This document shows positions 8,336-17,356 of a DNA stretch of 64,000 nt, one piece after another. The notes below the pieces were generated by a model. The model saw nothing but the letters and a program-made list of their open reading frames with translations, was not told the DNA's origin and ran no database searches. A program made the translations under genes and the position numbers. How positions within the stretch are numbered: the stretch's first letter is position 1; the number at the start of each line of letters is the position of its first letter. The DNA comes from Chelatococcus sp. YT9 (lineage in GTDB: Bacteria > Pseudomonadota > Alphaproteobacteria > Rhizobiales > Beijerinckiaceae): NCBI RefSeq assembly GCF_018398315.1, contig NZ_JAHBRW010000001.1:554001-618000 (forward strand). The letters run 5' to 3'.

Positions 8336-9413
8336 GGCGGCGCTCCGGTGACAACGCGCCTATCGGGGGTAGAGGATATCCCAGCGCCTGCGATTGGGGA
8401 GGAACCTTCCGGGGAGCCGGTGGCATCCGGGGCTCGCTGCGATGGCAGGCCGCGCGATGGCTGCCGCTGACGACATCCGACGGCGGGCGTTGCGCGCAAA
8501 GCGCGATCGCATCGCGGCAGCGCGGCTGGAAAGGGCAGCCGGTGCCGGCGGCCAACCGATCACCCGGCGAGCCGGCAATGGGGCGCGGCGGTTCCGACTG
8601 GGCAAGATCGGGCATCGCAGCAAGGAGCGCCTGGGTGTAAGGGTGCCAGGACGCGCCGAGCACGTCCGCCGCTTCGCCCGTCTCCATCACGGCGCCGCCG
8701 TAGAGCACGACCACGCGCTGCGCCATCTCCGCGACAACGCCGAGGTCGTGGGTGATGAGCAACACGCCGAGCCCCGTCTCCGCCTGGAGATCTTCGAGAA
8801 GATCGAGGATCTGTGCCTGCGTGGTCACGTCGAGCGCAGTCGTCGGCTCGTCGGCGATGAGGAACTGAGGCCCGGCGGCAAGCGCCCCGGCGATCATCAC
8901 CCTTTGGGCCATTCCACCCGAAAGTTCATGCGGAAAGGCGCCCATGACCCGGCCAGGGTCGCCAAGCCCCACGCGCGCCAGCATGTCGAGGGCAGCCGTC
9001 TCAGCCAGGCGCTGGCTCGTGGCGCCATAGCGCCGGAACTGGCCAGTGAGATAGCGTCCCACCGTCCACCGCGGGTCAAGCGAGGCCTGCGGATCCTGAA
9101 AGATCGCCGCAATCTGCCGCCCGCGCACTACTGCGTGAGACCCGGTAAGGCCGGTGACATCCATGCCGTTGAGCCGCACCTTACCCGCGAGTTGGCGGAT
9201 GCCGCGCGGCAGGAGGCCGAGAATGGCGAGCGCCGTCAGGCTCTTGCCGGAGCCGCTTTCGCCGACGAGGGCGACGATTTCGCCACTCGACACGGCGAGA
9301 TCGACGCCATCGACGAGAATGTCCCCGGCCGCCGAGGCGAGGGTGAGCCCCTCGACCTCGACGCGCACCATCGAACGTTCAGCCATGCCCGAGGTCTTTC
9401 CGACCAAGCTCAT
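8325..9413 (-). CDS. ABC importer ATPase, DppD/OppD type
   Basis: A 362-residue ATPase with Walker A GESGSGKS (residues 51-58), signature LSGGMAQR, Walker [14 protein letters not shown]-loop ITHDLGV and the oligopeptide-type C-terminal [14 protein letters not shown] segment. Its start overlaps the stop of the binding-protein gene (ATGA at 9410-9413). It works with the DppF-type partner to power the two permeases downstream. Confidence 0.92.
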   Translation of the reverse strand: MSLVGKTSGMAERSMVRVEVEGLTLASAAGDILVDGVDLAVSSGEIVALVGESGSGKSLTALAILGLLPRGIRQLAGKVRLNGMDVTGLTGSHAVVRGRQIAAIFQDPQASLDPRWTVGRYLTGQFRRYGATSQRLAETAALDMLARVGLGDPGRVMGAFPHELSGGMAQRVMIAGALAAGPQFLIADEPTTALDVTTQAQILDLLEDLQAETGLGVLLITHDLGVVAEMAQRVVVLYGGAVMETGEAADVLGASWHPYTQALLAAMPDLAQSEPPRPIAGSPGDRLAAGTGCPFQPRCRDAIALCAQRPPSDVVSGSHRAACHRSEPRMPPAPRKVPPQSQALGYPLPPIGALSPERRHVG

Positions 9414-10972
9414 CCCGCGAAGGAGAGATTATAGGGCCGCAGGTCCATGAACTCGAAGCTCACCGGCTTCCAGTTGATGTCCCGACGGATGCCGTAGATC
9501 TCGACCGGGCGATAGAGCACCGCGCCGGGCGCCTCGTCTTCCCAGATGTCGAGGAGACGCTGGAAAGCGCCCCGGCGGTCGTCGCCGTCGGGCATGCTCG
9601 CGACCTGCGCGGCGAGATCGTTGAAGGCCTGGGGAGCCTTCCAGCCGTGGACGGTCTGCACGGAGCCCTTCGGACCCCAGTCGCTCGGCAGGGGGGTCGC
9701 CGCATCGGGCATCTGGAAACCGTTCGACCAGTTGCGGATCTGCAGGCCCGGCGCCAGCACCTGGCTCCACTGGTCGACGATCTCCATGCGTGCGTCGATA
9801 CCGACGGCCTTCCACATCTCCAGCATCATCTGAATCGCGGCGACCGAATTCACGTAATAATCGTTGAGCGTACGGAAGGTAATCGGCTCGCCTTTGTAGC
9901 CGGCCGCCTTCACCAATTCGCGCGCCGCAGCCGGATCATGCTTGAAGCCCGGGCGTTTCGGGTCATACACCGCGCCATATTGCGGGATCTGGAACCCGTT
10001 GGTGATGCCGGCGACACCACCCCAGAGCGTCTTGTTGATCAAGTCGCGGTCGATGCTGAGGTTGAGGGCCTGGCGCATGCGCTTGTCGGAAAGAGCCGGC
10101 GCATCGGACTGATACACGACAAGGTGCACGTTCTCGATCTGCGACGAACGGGCCTCGACGTGGGACTGGGAAGCCAGCAGCGGCAGGTTGTCAGGTGTCA
10201 GGGCGCAGACGATGTCATAGTCGCCGCTGATGAGGCCGGCGGCGCGGGTGGCGACTTCCGGCACCACCTGGAAGGTGACGCGCGAGGCCGTGGGCCGCCC
10301 GAGATAGTATTCGTCAAACGCTTCGAGGACGACGCGATCGCCGGGGATGAATTCGACGAGCTTGTAGGGTCCTGTGCCGACCGGCTTCAGGCCGAAGGCT
10401 TCCGGCCCCTGCTCGCGATAGAGCTTTTCCGGAACGACCCAGGCGATCCACGAGGCAAGGCGCTTCTCGAGGCTGAAGTCATCGACCTTGGTCTTGAAGC
10501 GAACGGTTTTGTCGTCGATCGCTTCCACGCTCTCGAAATTTGCGGAGAACAGCGGGCCGCGTGGCACCATGGGCTTGGCGCCCCACGTGCGGTCGGCCGA
10601 GAACGTGAAGGCGACATCCTTAGCCGTGACCACATCGCCATTGTGGAACTTGATGCCGTCGGCGATCGTCACGGTGAGCGTACGCGCATCGTCCCGTTTC
10701 CAGGATTTAGCGATGGCCGGCACGAGAGCCGTCGCCGAGCCGGAGCCGTCCGCGAAGAAATCGCGCCGGATCAACGTATCGAATAGCGCGTTGGTGACAC
10801 GATTGCCGACATTGCCGATGGCATTGACGGGCTCGAGCGTGACAGGCAGGCCCTGAACCGCTATACGCAGCTCTGGGCGCTTGGCCTGCGCCGATGCCCC
10901 GCTCGCCGCAAGCGCGGCCGCAGCGGCGCTTCCCGCCATGAATGAACGACGTGACAGATCCAGCATACCCAT
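9410..10972 (-). CDS. Family 5 solute-binding protein of an ABC importer, Tat-exported
   Basis: A 520-residue periplasmic binding protein. The N-terminus LSRRSFMAGSAAAAALAASG is a Tat signal ending near ASA-Q. The mature protein shows family 5 features: LRIAVQGLPVTLEPVNAIGN, SWKRDDARTLTVTIADGIKFHNGDVVTAKDV and LNLSIDRDLINKTLW. The family binds peptides, nickel complexes, opines and sugar phosphodiesters. It is the first gene of a six-gene leftward operon and has a Pho-box-like site 46 bp upstream, so the cargo may contain phosphorus; this is inference. An in-frame ATG 6 bases downstream is an alternative start. Confidence 0.9.
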   Translation of the reverse strand: MGMLDLSRRSFMAGSAAAAALAASGASAQAKRPELRIAVQGLPVTLEPVNAIGNVGNRVTNALFDTLIRRDFFADGSGSATALVPAIAKSWKRDDARTLTVTIADGIKFHNGDVVTAKDVAFTFSADRTWGAKPMVPRGPLFSANFESVEAIDDKTVRFKTKVDDFSLEKRLASWIAWVVPEKLYREQGPEAFGLKPVGTGPYKLVEFIPGDRVVLEAFDEYYLGRPTASRVTFQVVPEVATRAAGLISGDYDIVCALTPDNLPLLASQSHVEARSSQIENVHLVVYQSDAPALSDKRMRQALNLSIDRDLINKTLWGGVAGITNGFQIPQYGAVYDPKRPGFKHDPAAARELVKAAGYKGEPITFRTLNDYYVNSVAAIQMMLEMWKAVGIDARMEIVDQWSQVLAPGLQIRNWSNGFQMPDAATPLPSDWGPKGSVQTVHGWKAPQAFNDLAAQVASMPDGDDRRGAFQRLLDIWEDEAPGAVLYRPVEIYGIRRDINWKPVSFEFMDLRPYNLSFAG

Positions 10973-11017
10973 GTTCCTTGGATGAATATATATTGAATTT
11001 TAACTTATTTCATCCAT

Positions 11018-11035
11018 GAATCAGTTTTATGACAG
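11018..11035 (-). promoter_or_regulatory. Pho-box-like site upstream of the family 5 importer operon
   Basis: Read on the minus strand, this is CTGTCATAAAACTGATTC: a perfect CTGTCAT half-site, an AT-rich 4-base spacer, and a second half-site that keeps only CTG. The PhoB box is two CTGTCAT repeats 11 bp apart. It lies 46 bp before the binding-protein start within AT-rich DNA. The second half-site is weak, so confidence is moderate. Confidence 0.5.
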
Positions 11036-11106
11036 AGCAAAATTACATTGATAAAATACAATAATACTAGTTATATCCATATCGATCGCGAATATAAAAG
11101 AATTTA

Positions 11107-11718
11107 TTATTTGTATTTGACTATGAATTCTTCTGCCGGCATCCGCCGGAAATCGGGCAGCGCCCGATGCAGCTTGTCATGCGGCCAGTCCCACCAGGCA
11201 AGGTCAAGCAGCGCCTGCGCGACCTCATCACGAAACCGCTGGCGGATTGTCTTCGCAGGTACGCCGACTGCAATTGCGAAGTCGGGCACATCCCGTGTCA
11301 CGACCGCGTTGGAGCCCACAACCGCGCCGGTCCCGATCGTCACACCCGGCATTACGACTGCACCATGACCGATCCACGTATCGTGGCCGATCGTGATGCG
11401 TTTGCCTGCCCGCCAGTCGAAGAAGTCTGCATCGTCGGCCTCTCCATCGAAATACCAGCTGGACCGATAGGAGAAGTGGTGCAGAGAGGCGCGATCCATG
11501 GGATGCATGCTGGCGTAGATGCGGACATGCGCTGCGATATTGGAGAACTTCCCGATATCCGCATAGGCGATCTGCGTTCCCTCGACAGCATAGGAATAGT
11601 CACCCATGCGCGAGCGCGCGACATGGCACCTAGCGCCGATCTCGACATAACGGCCCAACTCGCTGTCCTTGACCTCCGCAGTCGGGTGGATCAGCGCCGT
11701 TTCAGACAATTTGGTCAT
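11107..11718 (-). CDS. Phosphonate-locus hexapeptide-repeat transferase
   Basis: A 203-residue left-handed beta-helix acyltransferase. Hexapeptide repeats run through [20 protein letters not shown] and [31 protein letters not shown] (given here in parts: [24 protein letters not shown]), with [14 protein letters not shown] at the end. This matches the hexapeptide transferase family typical of alphaproteobacterial phn operons. Its ATG overlaps the phnL stop, making it the last gene of the phnGHIJKL operon. Its acceptor is not established; a role in acetylating aminophosphonates or a pathway intermediate, in place of the GNAT enzyme PhnO, is a guess. Confidence 0.88.
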   Translation of the reverse strand: MTKLSETALIHPTAEVKDSELGRYVEIGARCHVARSRMGDYSYAVEGTQIAYADIGKFSNIAAHVRIYASMHPMDRASLHHFSYRSSWYFDGEADDADFFDWRAGKRITIGHDTWIGHGAVVMPGVTIGTGAVVGSNAVVTRDVPDFAIAVGVPAKTIRQRFRDEVAQALLDLAWWDWPHDKLHRALPDFRRMPAEEFIVKYK

Positions 11719-12437
11719 GCAGCCCTCTGAAACTGTGCAACTTCAAACAGGCGATCAGCGACCGCATCGCGCACTTCTGCGTCGTGGAAGATGCCGACAA
11801 CAGCGGTGCCACGAGCCTTCGCCTCGCGGATCAGCGCGATTACGGTCTGCCGATTAGCCGCGTCGAGCGAAGCCGTCGGCTCGTCGAGGAGAAGAACAGG
11901 ATAGTCGACGACAAAGCTGCGGGCGATGTTGACCCGCTGCTGCTCCCCTCCCGAAAAGGTCGCCGGAGCAATGGACCACAACCGCCGAGAAATATTGAGC
12001 CGGCTAAGAAGATCGCCCGCCCGTGCTTCAGCCTGTTCCCGTGACAGCCCCCGCATCTGTGCCGGATCTGCGACGATGTCGAGTGTTGAAACACGCGGAA
12101 TGACGCGCAGGAACTGGCTGACATAGCCCATCGTGCGTCGGCGAACATCCACCACGCGCCAGGGCTCGGCGCTGGCGAGATCGACCGCCGCGCCGTCGTG
12201 CATCACCAGGATCTCGCCACTGTCCGGCTTGTAGTTAGCGTAAAGCGAGCGCAGCAGCGTCGACTTGCCGGCACCGGACGGCCCGTGCAGGCATACGCAT
12301 TCACCGGCATGAACCTTCAGGTCGAGGTCAGCGAATACGGGTATTCGCACGCCTCCTTGCGTGTGGAGGACGAAGCTCTTGCTGAGCGCCCTGACGTCTA
12401 TTCTTGTCGTCATCGTTACAATCCTTGCGGCGCTCAT
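11715..12437 (-). CDS. phnL: C-P lyase system ATP-binding protein PhnL
   Basis: A 240-residue ABC-type ATPase with Walker A GPSGAGKS (residues 52-59), Q-loop [13 protein letters not shown], signature FSGGEQQR and Walker [26 protein letters not shown] is characteristic of PhnL. In the C-P lyase machinery PhnL is a dissociable ATPase that acts with the PhnGHIJ-K core and is needed with PhnG, H and I for formation of the ribose-triphosphate phosphonate. The start overlaps the phnK stop; an in-frame ATG at 12413 has a better AAGGAT site and may be the main one. Confidence 0.95.
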   Translation of the reverse strand: MSAARIVTMTTRIDVRALSKSFVLHTQGGVRIPVFADLDLKVHAGECVCLHGPSGAGKSTLLRSLYANYKPDSGEILVMHDGAAVDLASAEPWRVVDVRRRTMGYVSQFLRVIPRVSTLDIVADPAQMRGLSREQAEARAGDLLSRLNISRRLWSIAPATFSGGEQQRVNIARSFVVDYPVLLLDEPTASLDAANRQTVIALIREAKARGTAVVGIFHDAEVRDAVADRLFEVAQFQRAA

Positions 12438-13273
12438 GCCTGCAACACGGATGAGACCAAAAGCTGCGTGTAGGGATGATGGGGATCGTCGAGGACTTGG
12501 TCGGTTAGCCCCTCCTCCACCACGTCACCGCGCCACATCACCATCAGCCTGTCGGCAAGCAGCCGCACCACCGCAAGATCATGGGTGACCACCACCGCCG
12601 CTATCCCAAGATCGCGCACCAACCCGCGCAGGAGATCCAGCAGCCGCGCCTGCACCGAGACGTCGAGGCCGCCGGTGGGCTCATCCATGAAGACCAGGCG
12701 GGGGCGGGTCACCAGATTGCGGGCAATCTGCAGGCGCTGCTGCATGCCGCCGGAGAACACGCGCGGCTTGTCATCGATGCGGCTGACGTCGATCTCGACC
12801 CGAGTCAGCCAGTCCTCTGCCTCCCGGCGGATATCGCCGTAGTGGCGCGCGCCGATGGCCATCGGCCGCTCGCCGATATTGCCGCCGGCGCTGACCGCCA
12901 TGCGCAGCCCATCGCGCGGATTCTGATGCACAAAGCCCCAGTCAGTGCGCATCAGCATGCGCCGCTCGGGTTCGGACAGCGTAAGAATATCGACAAGAGG
13001 CGCATCATCGCCGTCCCGCCGCAGGTCATAGGACACTGAGCCGCCGTCAGGGGCCATTCTGCCCGAGATGCAATTCAGCAGCGTCGACTTGCCGGAGCCG
13101 GATTCACCAACAATGCCGATGACCTCACCCGCGTAGAGCGTGAGATCGATGTTGCGGCAGGCGACGGTCCGTCCGAAGGTCTTGCTGAGACCTTGCACTT
13201 TCAGCAGTGGCTTGCGAGCTCCAGGTGACACGGGCGGCAGACTATCCGACACGGAAGCGAAAACCGCGCTCAT
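12434..13273 (-). CDS. phnK: C-P lyase system ATP-binding protein PhnK
   Basis: A 279-residue ABC-type ATPase: Walker A GESGSGKS (56-63), the PhnK-typical [17 protein letters not shown], signature FSGGMQQR, Walker [13 protein letters not shown] and H-loop VTHDLAV. PhnK docks on PhnJ in the core complex and couples ATP hydrolysis to C-P lyase function. The protein is about 27 residues longer than the E. coli one, mostly through an N-terminal extension rich in Ser and Pro; an internal start is possible. ATGA overlap with phnJ upstream. Confidence 0.95.
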   Translation of the reverse strand: MSAVFASVSDSLPPVSPGARKPLLKVQGLSKTFGRTVACRNIDLTLYAGEVIGIVGESGSGKSTLLNCISGRMAPDGGSVSYDLRRDGDDAPLVDILTLSEPERRMLMRTDWGFVHQNPRDGLRMAVSAGGNIGERPMAIGARHYGDIRREAEDWLTRVEIDVSRIDDKPRVFSGGMQQRLQIARNLVTRPRLVFMDEPTGGLDVSVQARLLDLLRGLVRDLGIAAVVVTHDLAVVRLLADRLMVMWRGDVVEEGLTDQVLDDPHHPYTQLLVSSVLQA

Positions 13274-14157
13274 GGCATCGTCTCCCCGGTGAGCGCGGCA
13301 TCAACGTCCGGCTGCTCACCGACATGGCCGGCGGCCCGCCGCTGGCCGCAATAGTCCGTGTCGGAGCAGACGAACATGCGGTTGCCCTTGTCGTCGAGCA
13401 CCACCTCGTCGAGGTAGCTGTCGGCCGCGCCGCAAAGCGCGCAGGCACCGTTCCACCGTTGGATCGCAAACGGATGATCGTCGAAATCGAGGCTCCTCAC
13501 GCTTGTATAAGGTGGAATGGCGTAAATTCGCTTCTCGCGACCAGCACCAAATAGTTGGATCGCCGGATTGTGCTCCATCTTCGGGTTATCGAACTTCGGA
13601 ATCGGCGACGGCGCGGTGAGATAGCGGCCGTTCACGATGACGGGATAGTCGTAGGTTGTCGCGATGTAGCCGAACTGGGCGATGTCTTCGTAGAGCTTCA
13701 CTTGCATCAACCCATATTCGCCATAGGCGTGCATTTTGCGCGTCTCTGTCTCCCGCGGCTCCAGCCGGCGGAGCGGTTCCGGCTGCGGCACCTGGTAGAC
13801 GAGGATCTGCCCCTCGACCAAGGGCGCCTCCGGAATACGGTGGCGTGTCTGGATGATGGTGGCGTCCGTCGTCGATTCGGTTGTCGCGACATCGGCGACA
13901 CGCTCGAAGAACCTGCGGATCGACACCGCATTCGTGGTGTCGTCGGCCCCTTGGTCGATCACCTTCAGGACGTCCTCAGGCCCGATGACACTTGCCGTGA
14001 CTTGGATTCCGCCGGTGCCCCAGCCATAGGCAAGCGGCATCTCGCGGCCGCCGAACGGCACCTGGTAACCGGGAATGGCAAGCGCCTTCAAAAGCGTCCT
14101 GCGGATCATCCGCTTGGTCTGCTCATCGAGGTAGGCGAAGTTGTAGTCGCTGGTCAT
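13270..14157 (-). CDS. phnJ: C-P lyase PhnJ (radical SAM)
   Basis: A 295-residue catalytic subunit that cleaves the carbon-phosphorus bond of ribose 1-phosphonate 5-phosphate to give the 1,2-cyclic phosphate and a hydrocarbon. All key features are present: the N-terminal YNFAYLDEQTKRMIRR, the glycine corresponding to the reported Gly32 radical site at residue 30 (AIPGYQVPFGG), and the Cys-X2-Cys-X21-Cys-X5-Cys cluster motif at residues 239, 242, 264 and 270. The offset of two residues from E. coli PhnJ is constant along the protein. ATG overlaps the phnI stop. Confidence 0.97.
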   Translation of the reverse strand: MTSDYNFAYLDEQTKRMIRRTLLKALAIPGYQVPFGGREMPLAYGWGTGGIQVTASVIGPEDVLKVIDQGADDTTNAVSIRRFFERVADVATTESTTDATIIQTRHRIPEAPLVEGQILVYQVPQPEPLRRLEPRETETRKMHAYGEYGLMQVKLYEDIAQFGYIATTYDYPVIVNGRYLTAPSPIPKFDNPKMEHNPAIQLFGAGREKRIYAIPPYTSVRSLDFDDHPFAIQRWNGACALCGAADSYLDEVVLDDKGNRMFVCSDTDYCGQRRAAGHVGEQPDVDAALTGETMP

Positions 14158-15251
14158 TCCGCGGCCTCCCGCGGTTCGACCCGCGCCTGCTCCGCCCGCA
14201 TCTTGCGCACGAGTTCAAGCTCTGCCTGGAAGTCCACGTAGTGAGGCAGCTTGAAATGGGTGACGAAGCCGACGGCCTCCACATTGTCGGTGTGCGAGAG
14301 GACGAATTCATCGTCCTGCGCGGGATAGAGCGCATCCTCACCCAGTTCCTTGCAGCGCAAGGCCCTGTCGACGAGCGACATGGCCATCGCCTTGCGCTCG
14401 CAATGTCCAAAGCTCAACCCGTAGCCGCGGGTGAATTGCGGCGGTTTCTCCGTGGAGCCTTTGAACTGATTGATCATCTGGCATTCGGTGACGGTGATCT
14501 CACCGATGTCGATGGGAAAGCCGAGCTCTTCCGGCACAATCTCGACGGACACTTCCCCGAGCCGCAATTCACCGACGAAGGGATGGCTGCCGCCATAGCC
14601 CCGCGTCGTCGAATAGGCGAGCCCGAGAACAAAGCCTTCGTCGCCGCGGGCGAGGTTCTGCAGTCGCTGGTCTCGTCCGGCGGGGAAGGACATGGGATCG
14701 CGGGTGACGTCGAAGACGGGTCCGCCTTCGCGATCTGGAATCTCCTCCTCGATCAGGCCCTCATGGGCGAGGATGTCGAGCACCGGCGGCATCGTTTCCG
14801 GCAGGGGCGCTTCAGCTCTTTCGGCCCGAGGCGCCTCGTCGCCCTCCGCCGCCAGCGCAAAATCAAGCAGGCGGTGGGTGTAGTCGTAGGTCGGGCCAAG
14901 AACCTGCCCCCCGGGCATGTCCTTGTAAGCGGCCGAGATGCGGCGGCGCACCGCCATTCCAACCGTTTCGATCGGCCGGGATACCGCAATCCGCGGCAAG
15001 GTGGTGCGATAGGCGCGGAGAAGGAAGATGGCTTCCACGCTGTCGCCCTGGGCCTGCTTCAAAGCGAGCGCCGCGAGTTCGGGATCGTAGACCGAGCCTT
15101 CGTTCATGACGCGATCGACGGCAAGGCGGAACTGCTCGGTAATCTGCGCGAGGCTGAGTTCGGCGATCGCGGGATCTCCGCGACGCTCCTCCGCCACAAG
15201 CTTGTGGGAATTCAGGATGGCGCGCTCGCCACCCTTCACCGCGACATACAT
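14154..15251 (-). CDS. phnI: C-P lyase core subunit PhnI
   Basis: A 365-residue core subunit, close to the 354 of E. coli. It opens MYVAVKGGERAILNSHKLVAEERRG (shown in part), a hallmark of PhnI, and has FVLGLAYSTTRGYGGSHPFVGELR and GYGLSFGHCERKAMAMSLVDRAL in the second half (segments abbreviated to GYGGSHPF and GHCERKAMAMSLVDR). With PhnG, H and L it attaches the phosphonate to ATP-derived ribose with loss of adenine. An AAGGAG site lies in the last codons of phnH, 3 bases before the phnH stop, which couples the two genes. Confidence 0.96.
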   Translation of the reverse strand: MYVAVKGGERAILNSHKLVAEERRGDPAIAELSLAQITEQFRLAVDRVMNEGSVYDPELAALALKQAQGDSVEAIFLLRAYRTTLPRIAVSRPIETVGMAVRRRISAAYKDMPGGQVLGPTYDYTHRLLDFALAAEGDEAPRAERAEAPLPETMPPVLDILAHEGLIEEEIPDREGGPVFDVTRDPMSFPAGRDQRLQNLARGDEGFVLGLAYSTTRGYGGSHPFVGELRLGEVSVEIVPEELGFPIDIGEITVTECQMINQFKGSTEKPPQFTRGYGLSFGHCERKAMAMSLVDRALRCKELGEDALYPAQDDEFVLSHTDNVEAVGFVTHFKLPHYVDFQAELELVRKMRAEQARVEPREAAE

Positions 15252-15253
15252 GG

Positions 15254-15859
15254 CTACTCCTTAACCGCGATACCCCGGGGCATACCCACGACCGCGTCGC
15301 CGCACGTAAAAAGGACGTCCACACCGAGCGGATAAAGCCCCTGGTTGAGCGCCCAATCCCCCCAGAACCAGTCTGGCAAGCCGGCGATCGCGACCGTCCG
15401 GCGTCGGAGAATGCCGGGTCCTGACCACTGACGCTGCGGCCCCTCGGTCAGCGAAGGCACCGCCACAACAAGCGTGGCCGAGCGATCAGGATAACGCTCG
15501 TCGCCCAATGCAAAGGCCGCGAGGCGCGGCATCACCGCCGTATCGCCGATCAGCGCGAAACGTGCCTCTGCCGGCTCTGTCACGAGCGGCGCGCCGCAAT
15601 GAAAGCGCAGATAGGTGGACACCGGCTCGCTTGTCAGCGCCGCGTCGCACCAGACAGGCGTGTCGAGATCGCACAAGGTCAGCACGACTGCCGCCATCGC
15701 CGGCGTGAGCCCCTCGGGCGCGCCCGGCCGCCGTGCGAACTGCTCGATCGCGCCAGGATAGGCGATGGCATTCAGCACATTGCGGAATACGGACTGACTG
15801 TCGAAAACCGGATTGGAGAAGCCAGGCTCAAGTCCAGCGGAATCGAATGCAAGCGTCAT
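15254..15859 (-). CDS. phnH: C-P lyase core subunit PhnH
   Basis: A 201-residue core subunit. It begins with GFSNPVFDSQSVFRNVLNA and AYPG, has VLTLCDLDTPVW near residue 70, and ends with GIDVLFTCGD-type sequence (here GVDVLFTCGDAVVGMPR), all standard for PhnH. PhnH joins the PhnGIJ core through its interface with PhnJ. The ATG overlaps the phnG stop. Confidence 0.95.
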   Translation of the reverse strand: MTLAFDSAGLEPGFSNPVFDSQSVFRNVLNAIAYPGAIEQFARRPGAPEGLTPAMAAVVLTLCDLDTPVWCDAALTSEPVSTYLRFHCGAPLVTEPAEARFALIGDTAVMPRLAAFALGDERYPDRSATLVVAVPSLTEGPQRQWSGPGILRRRTVAIAGLPDWFWGDWALNQGLYPLGVDVLFTCGDAVVGMPRGIAVKE

Positions 15860-16341
15860 CGCGGATTGTCTCCCCGTGCCATCGTGAAGAACTCGACCTT
15901 GGTCGACGCCGCCTTGCGGCTGCGTGCATCTCGCCGAGCCGCCTGAGCCGCGGCAAGCGGCTCAAGAACGACCTTCTCAAGGTCCGCCCGGCGCTCCGGC
16001 ACCTGCAACAGCGCGTCGAGAATCGCGGCGATTTCCGCGCAGCGGCGATCGCGCCCCTGTACGTATCCAAGACCAATGGTGCCATCTGCGAGTTGCAAGG
16101 CGCACCGGGTCACCGTCATTTCACCGAGGTTGAAAGCATTGCCGCTACCACCGGCGCGTCCCTGCACCATGACGAGACCAATCTCCGGCTGGCGCAGGAA
16201 CTGATGCGCGGGGCATTCCGGTACCTTCGCGAAAGCGGCCTCCAGCTCCTCGCGCGGTGCGCGCGCAAGCACGCTCAGCCACGATTGCCTCGCCGCAACC
16301 CCGTTTTCATCACCCTGGCCGACTGCCTGCATGCTCGTCAT
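15856..16341 (-). CDS. phnG: C-P lyase core subunit PhnG
   Basis: A 161-residue protein, first gene of the leftward C-P lyase operon. It contains RQSWLSVLARAPREELE, PEIGLVMVQGRAGGSGNAFNLGE and CALQLADGTIGLGYVQGRDRR (parts: GRAGGSGNAFNLGE, GYVQGRD), the central PhnG motifs. AGGAGG lies 12 bases before the chosen ATG and 21 before an in-frame ATG at 16332, so the exact start is uncertain. Upstream DNA up to phnF carries a PhnF-like operator at 16434-16451. Confidence 0.94.
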   Translation of the reverse strand: MTSMQAVGQGDENGVAARQSWLSVLARAPREELEAAFAKVPECPAHQFLRQPEIGLVMVQGRAGGSGNAFNLGEMTVTRCALQLADGTIGLGYVQGRDRRCAEIAAILDALLQVPERRADLEKVVLEPLAAAQAARRDARSRKAASTKVEFFTMARGDNPR

Positions 16342-16433
16342 CCGCGTCGGTCGCCTCCTGCCTTCCGCAGGTCAGGACACGAATGCGGGGCTCCCGCGGT
16401 CCGCTCGCCTGTCCTGGAAAGCATATCTTTCAT

Positions 16434-16451
16434 GAAAGGTCCGTACCTTTC
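16434..16451. promoter_or_regulatory. Candidate PhnF operator
   Basis: GAAAGGTCCGTACCTTTC has perfect 7-base arms around a 4-base centre. Its GGT-N4-ACC core has the same geometry as the mycobacterial PhnF site (GGT-ATAG-ACC). It lies 93 bp upstream of phnG and 159 bp upstream of phnF, in the shared divergent region, so it could serve both. Confidence 0.5.
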
Positions 16452-16481
16452 TGATAGCATGCGGATGTCTACGCCGCCAAT

Positions 16482-16499
16482 ATATCATTTGGATGACAT
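16482..16499 (-). promoter_or_regulatory. Weak Pho-box-like site upstream of phnG
   Basis: On the minus strand this reads ATGTCAT-CCAA-ATGATAT, which fits the CTGTCAT repeat at 6 of 7 and 4 of 7 positions with the correct 4-base spacing. It faces phnG. The match is too weak to rely on without comparison to related genomes. Confidence 0.25.
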
Positions 16500-16609
16500 T
16501 GCGGCGGGACACACGACGGGACTATGAGTGGGGTGTATACGCGTGTCATATCGCAACAGTACGACAGGCCGCGCCACCTATCCGCACGGGGTAAACGGAC
16601 CGAAACGAC

Positions 16610-17356
16610 ATGGAAGCATCGCCATCCAGAGAAAGCTCACCCAAGGCGCGGAAGGCGGCCCCTCCCCTGTGGCAGAAGGTTGCAACGGCCCTTCGCACCG
16701 AGATTCGCGATCAGACACTGAAGCCCGGCGAACAGATCATGCCTGAGGCCGCGCTGTCAGAGCACTTCTCCGTCAGCCGCTTCACGACCCGCAGGGCGCT
16801 CGCCGAACTCGAGAAGGAAGGGCTCATCCGCATCGAGCACGGCCGCGGCCTCTTCGTCGCCGAAGATACCGTGCCCTACGCGGTGGGAGAGCGAACGCGT
16901 TTCACCGACAATATGCGCCGCTTCAACATCGCCGGGGACCGCGAGATCCTCTCGACCGCCATCGAGACGGCCGATCCGCTCGTCTGTGAGCGGCTTGAGC
17001 TTGCGCGCGGCGCGGACGTTCTTGTTATCGACACCCTGTCGTCGGTTGAAGGACGCCCCATGGGCCTCACACAGAATTTCTACCCGGCCGACCGCTTCCG
17101 TGGGTTCGACACCGTATTGCGTGAGACGGTTTCGCATACCAATGCCTTGAAGGCATTCGGCATTCACGATTACACGCGTAAATGCACATGGATCATAAGC
17201 CGGATGCCGACAGCCCGCGAGGCTCGCCTCTTGAAGATCGCGCGAACGCGGCCGATTCTTGAAACGCAGAAGGTTGACATCGACGCTAGTGGCCGCCCCA
17301 TCGCCTTCGGCATCAGCGCCAACAGCGGTGACCGCATGCAGATCATCATTGAATAG
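16610..17356 (+). CDS. phnF: Phosphonate metabolism GntR-type regulator PhnF
   Basis: A 248-residue HutC-subfamily regulator. The N-terminal winged helix covers about residues 20-90 (LWQKVATALRTEIRDQTLKPG, LPEAALSEHFSVSRFTTRRALAELE in part) and a UTRA ligand domain covers about 105-240 (RLELARGADVLVIDTLSSVEGRPMG in part, ending SGDRMQIIIE). The position between phnG and phnC, divergent from phnG, identifies it as PhnF rather than a generic HutC protein. It probably represses the locus when phosphonate or a pathway intermediate is absent. Confidence 0.93.
   Translation: MEASPSRESSPKARKAAPPLWQKVATALRTEIRDQTLKPGEQIMPEAALSEHFSVSRFTTRRALAELEKEGLIRIEHGRGLFVAEDTVPYAVGERTRFTDNMRRFNIAGDREILSTAIETADPLVCERLELARGADVLVIDTLSSVEGRPMGLTQNFYPADRFRGFDTVLRETVSHTNALKAFGIHDYTRKCTWIISRMPTAREARLLKIARTRPILETQKVDIDASGRPIAFGISANSGDRMQIIIE

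Noticed and set aside
8394-9434. A 346-codon plus-strand frame
   Set aside because: It is antisense to the DppD-type ATPase, which has all ABC motifs.
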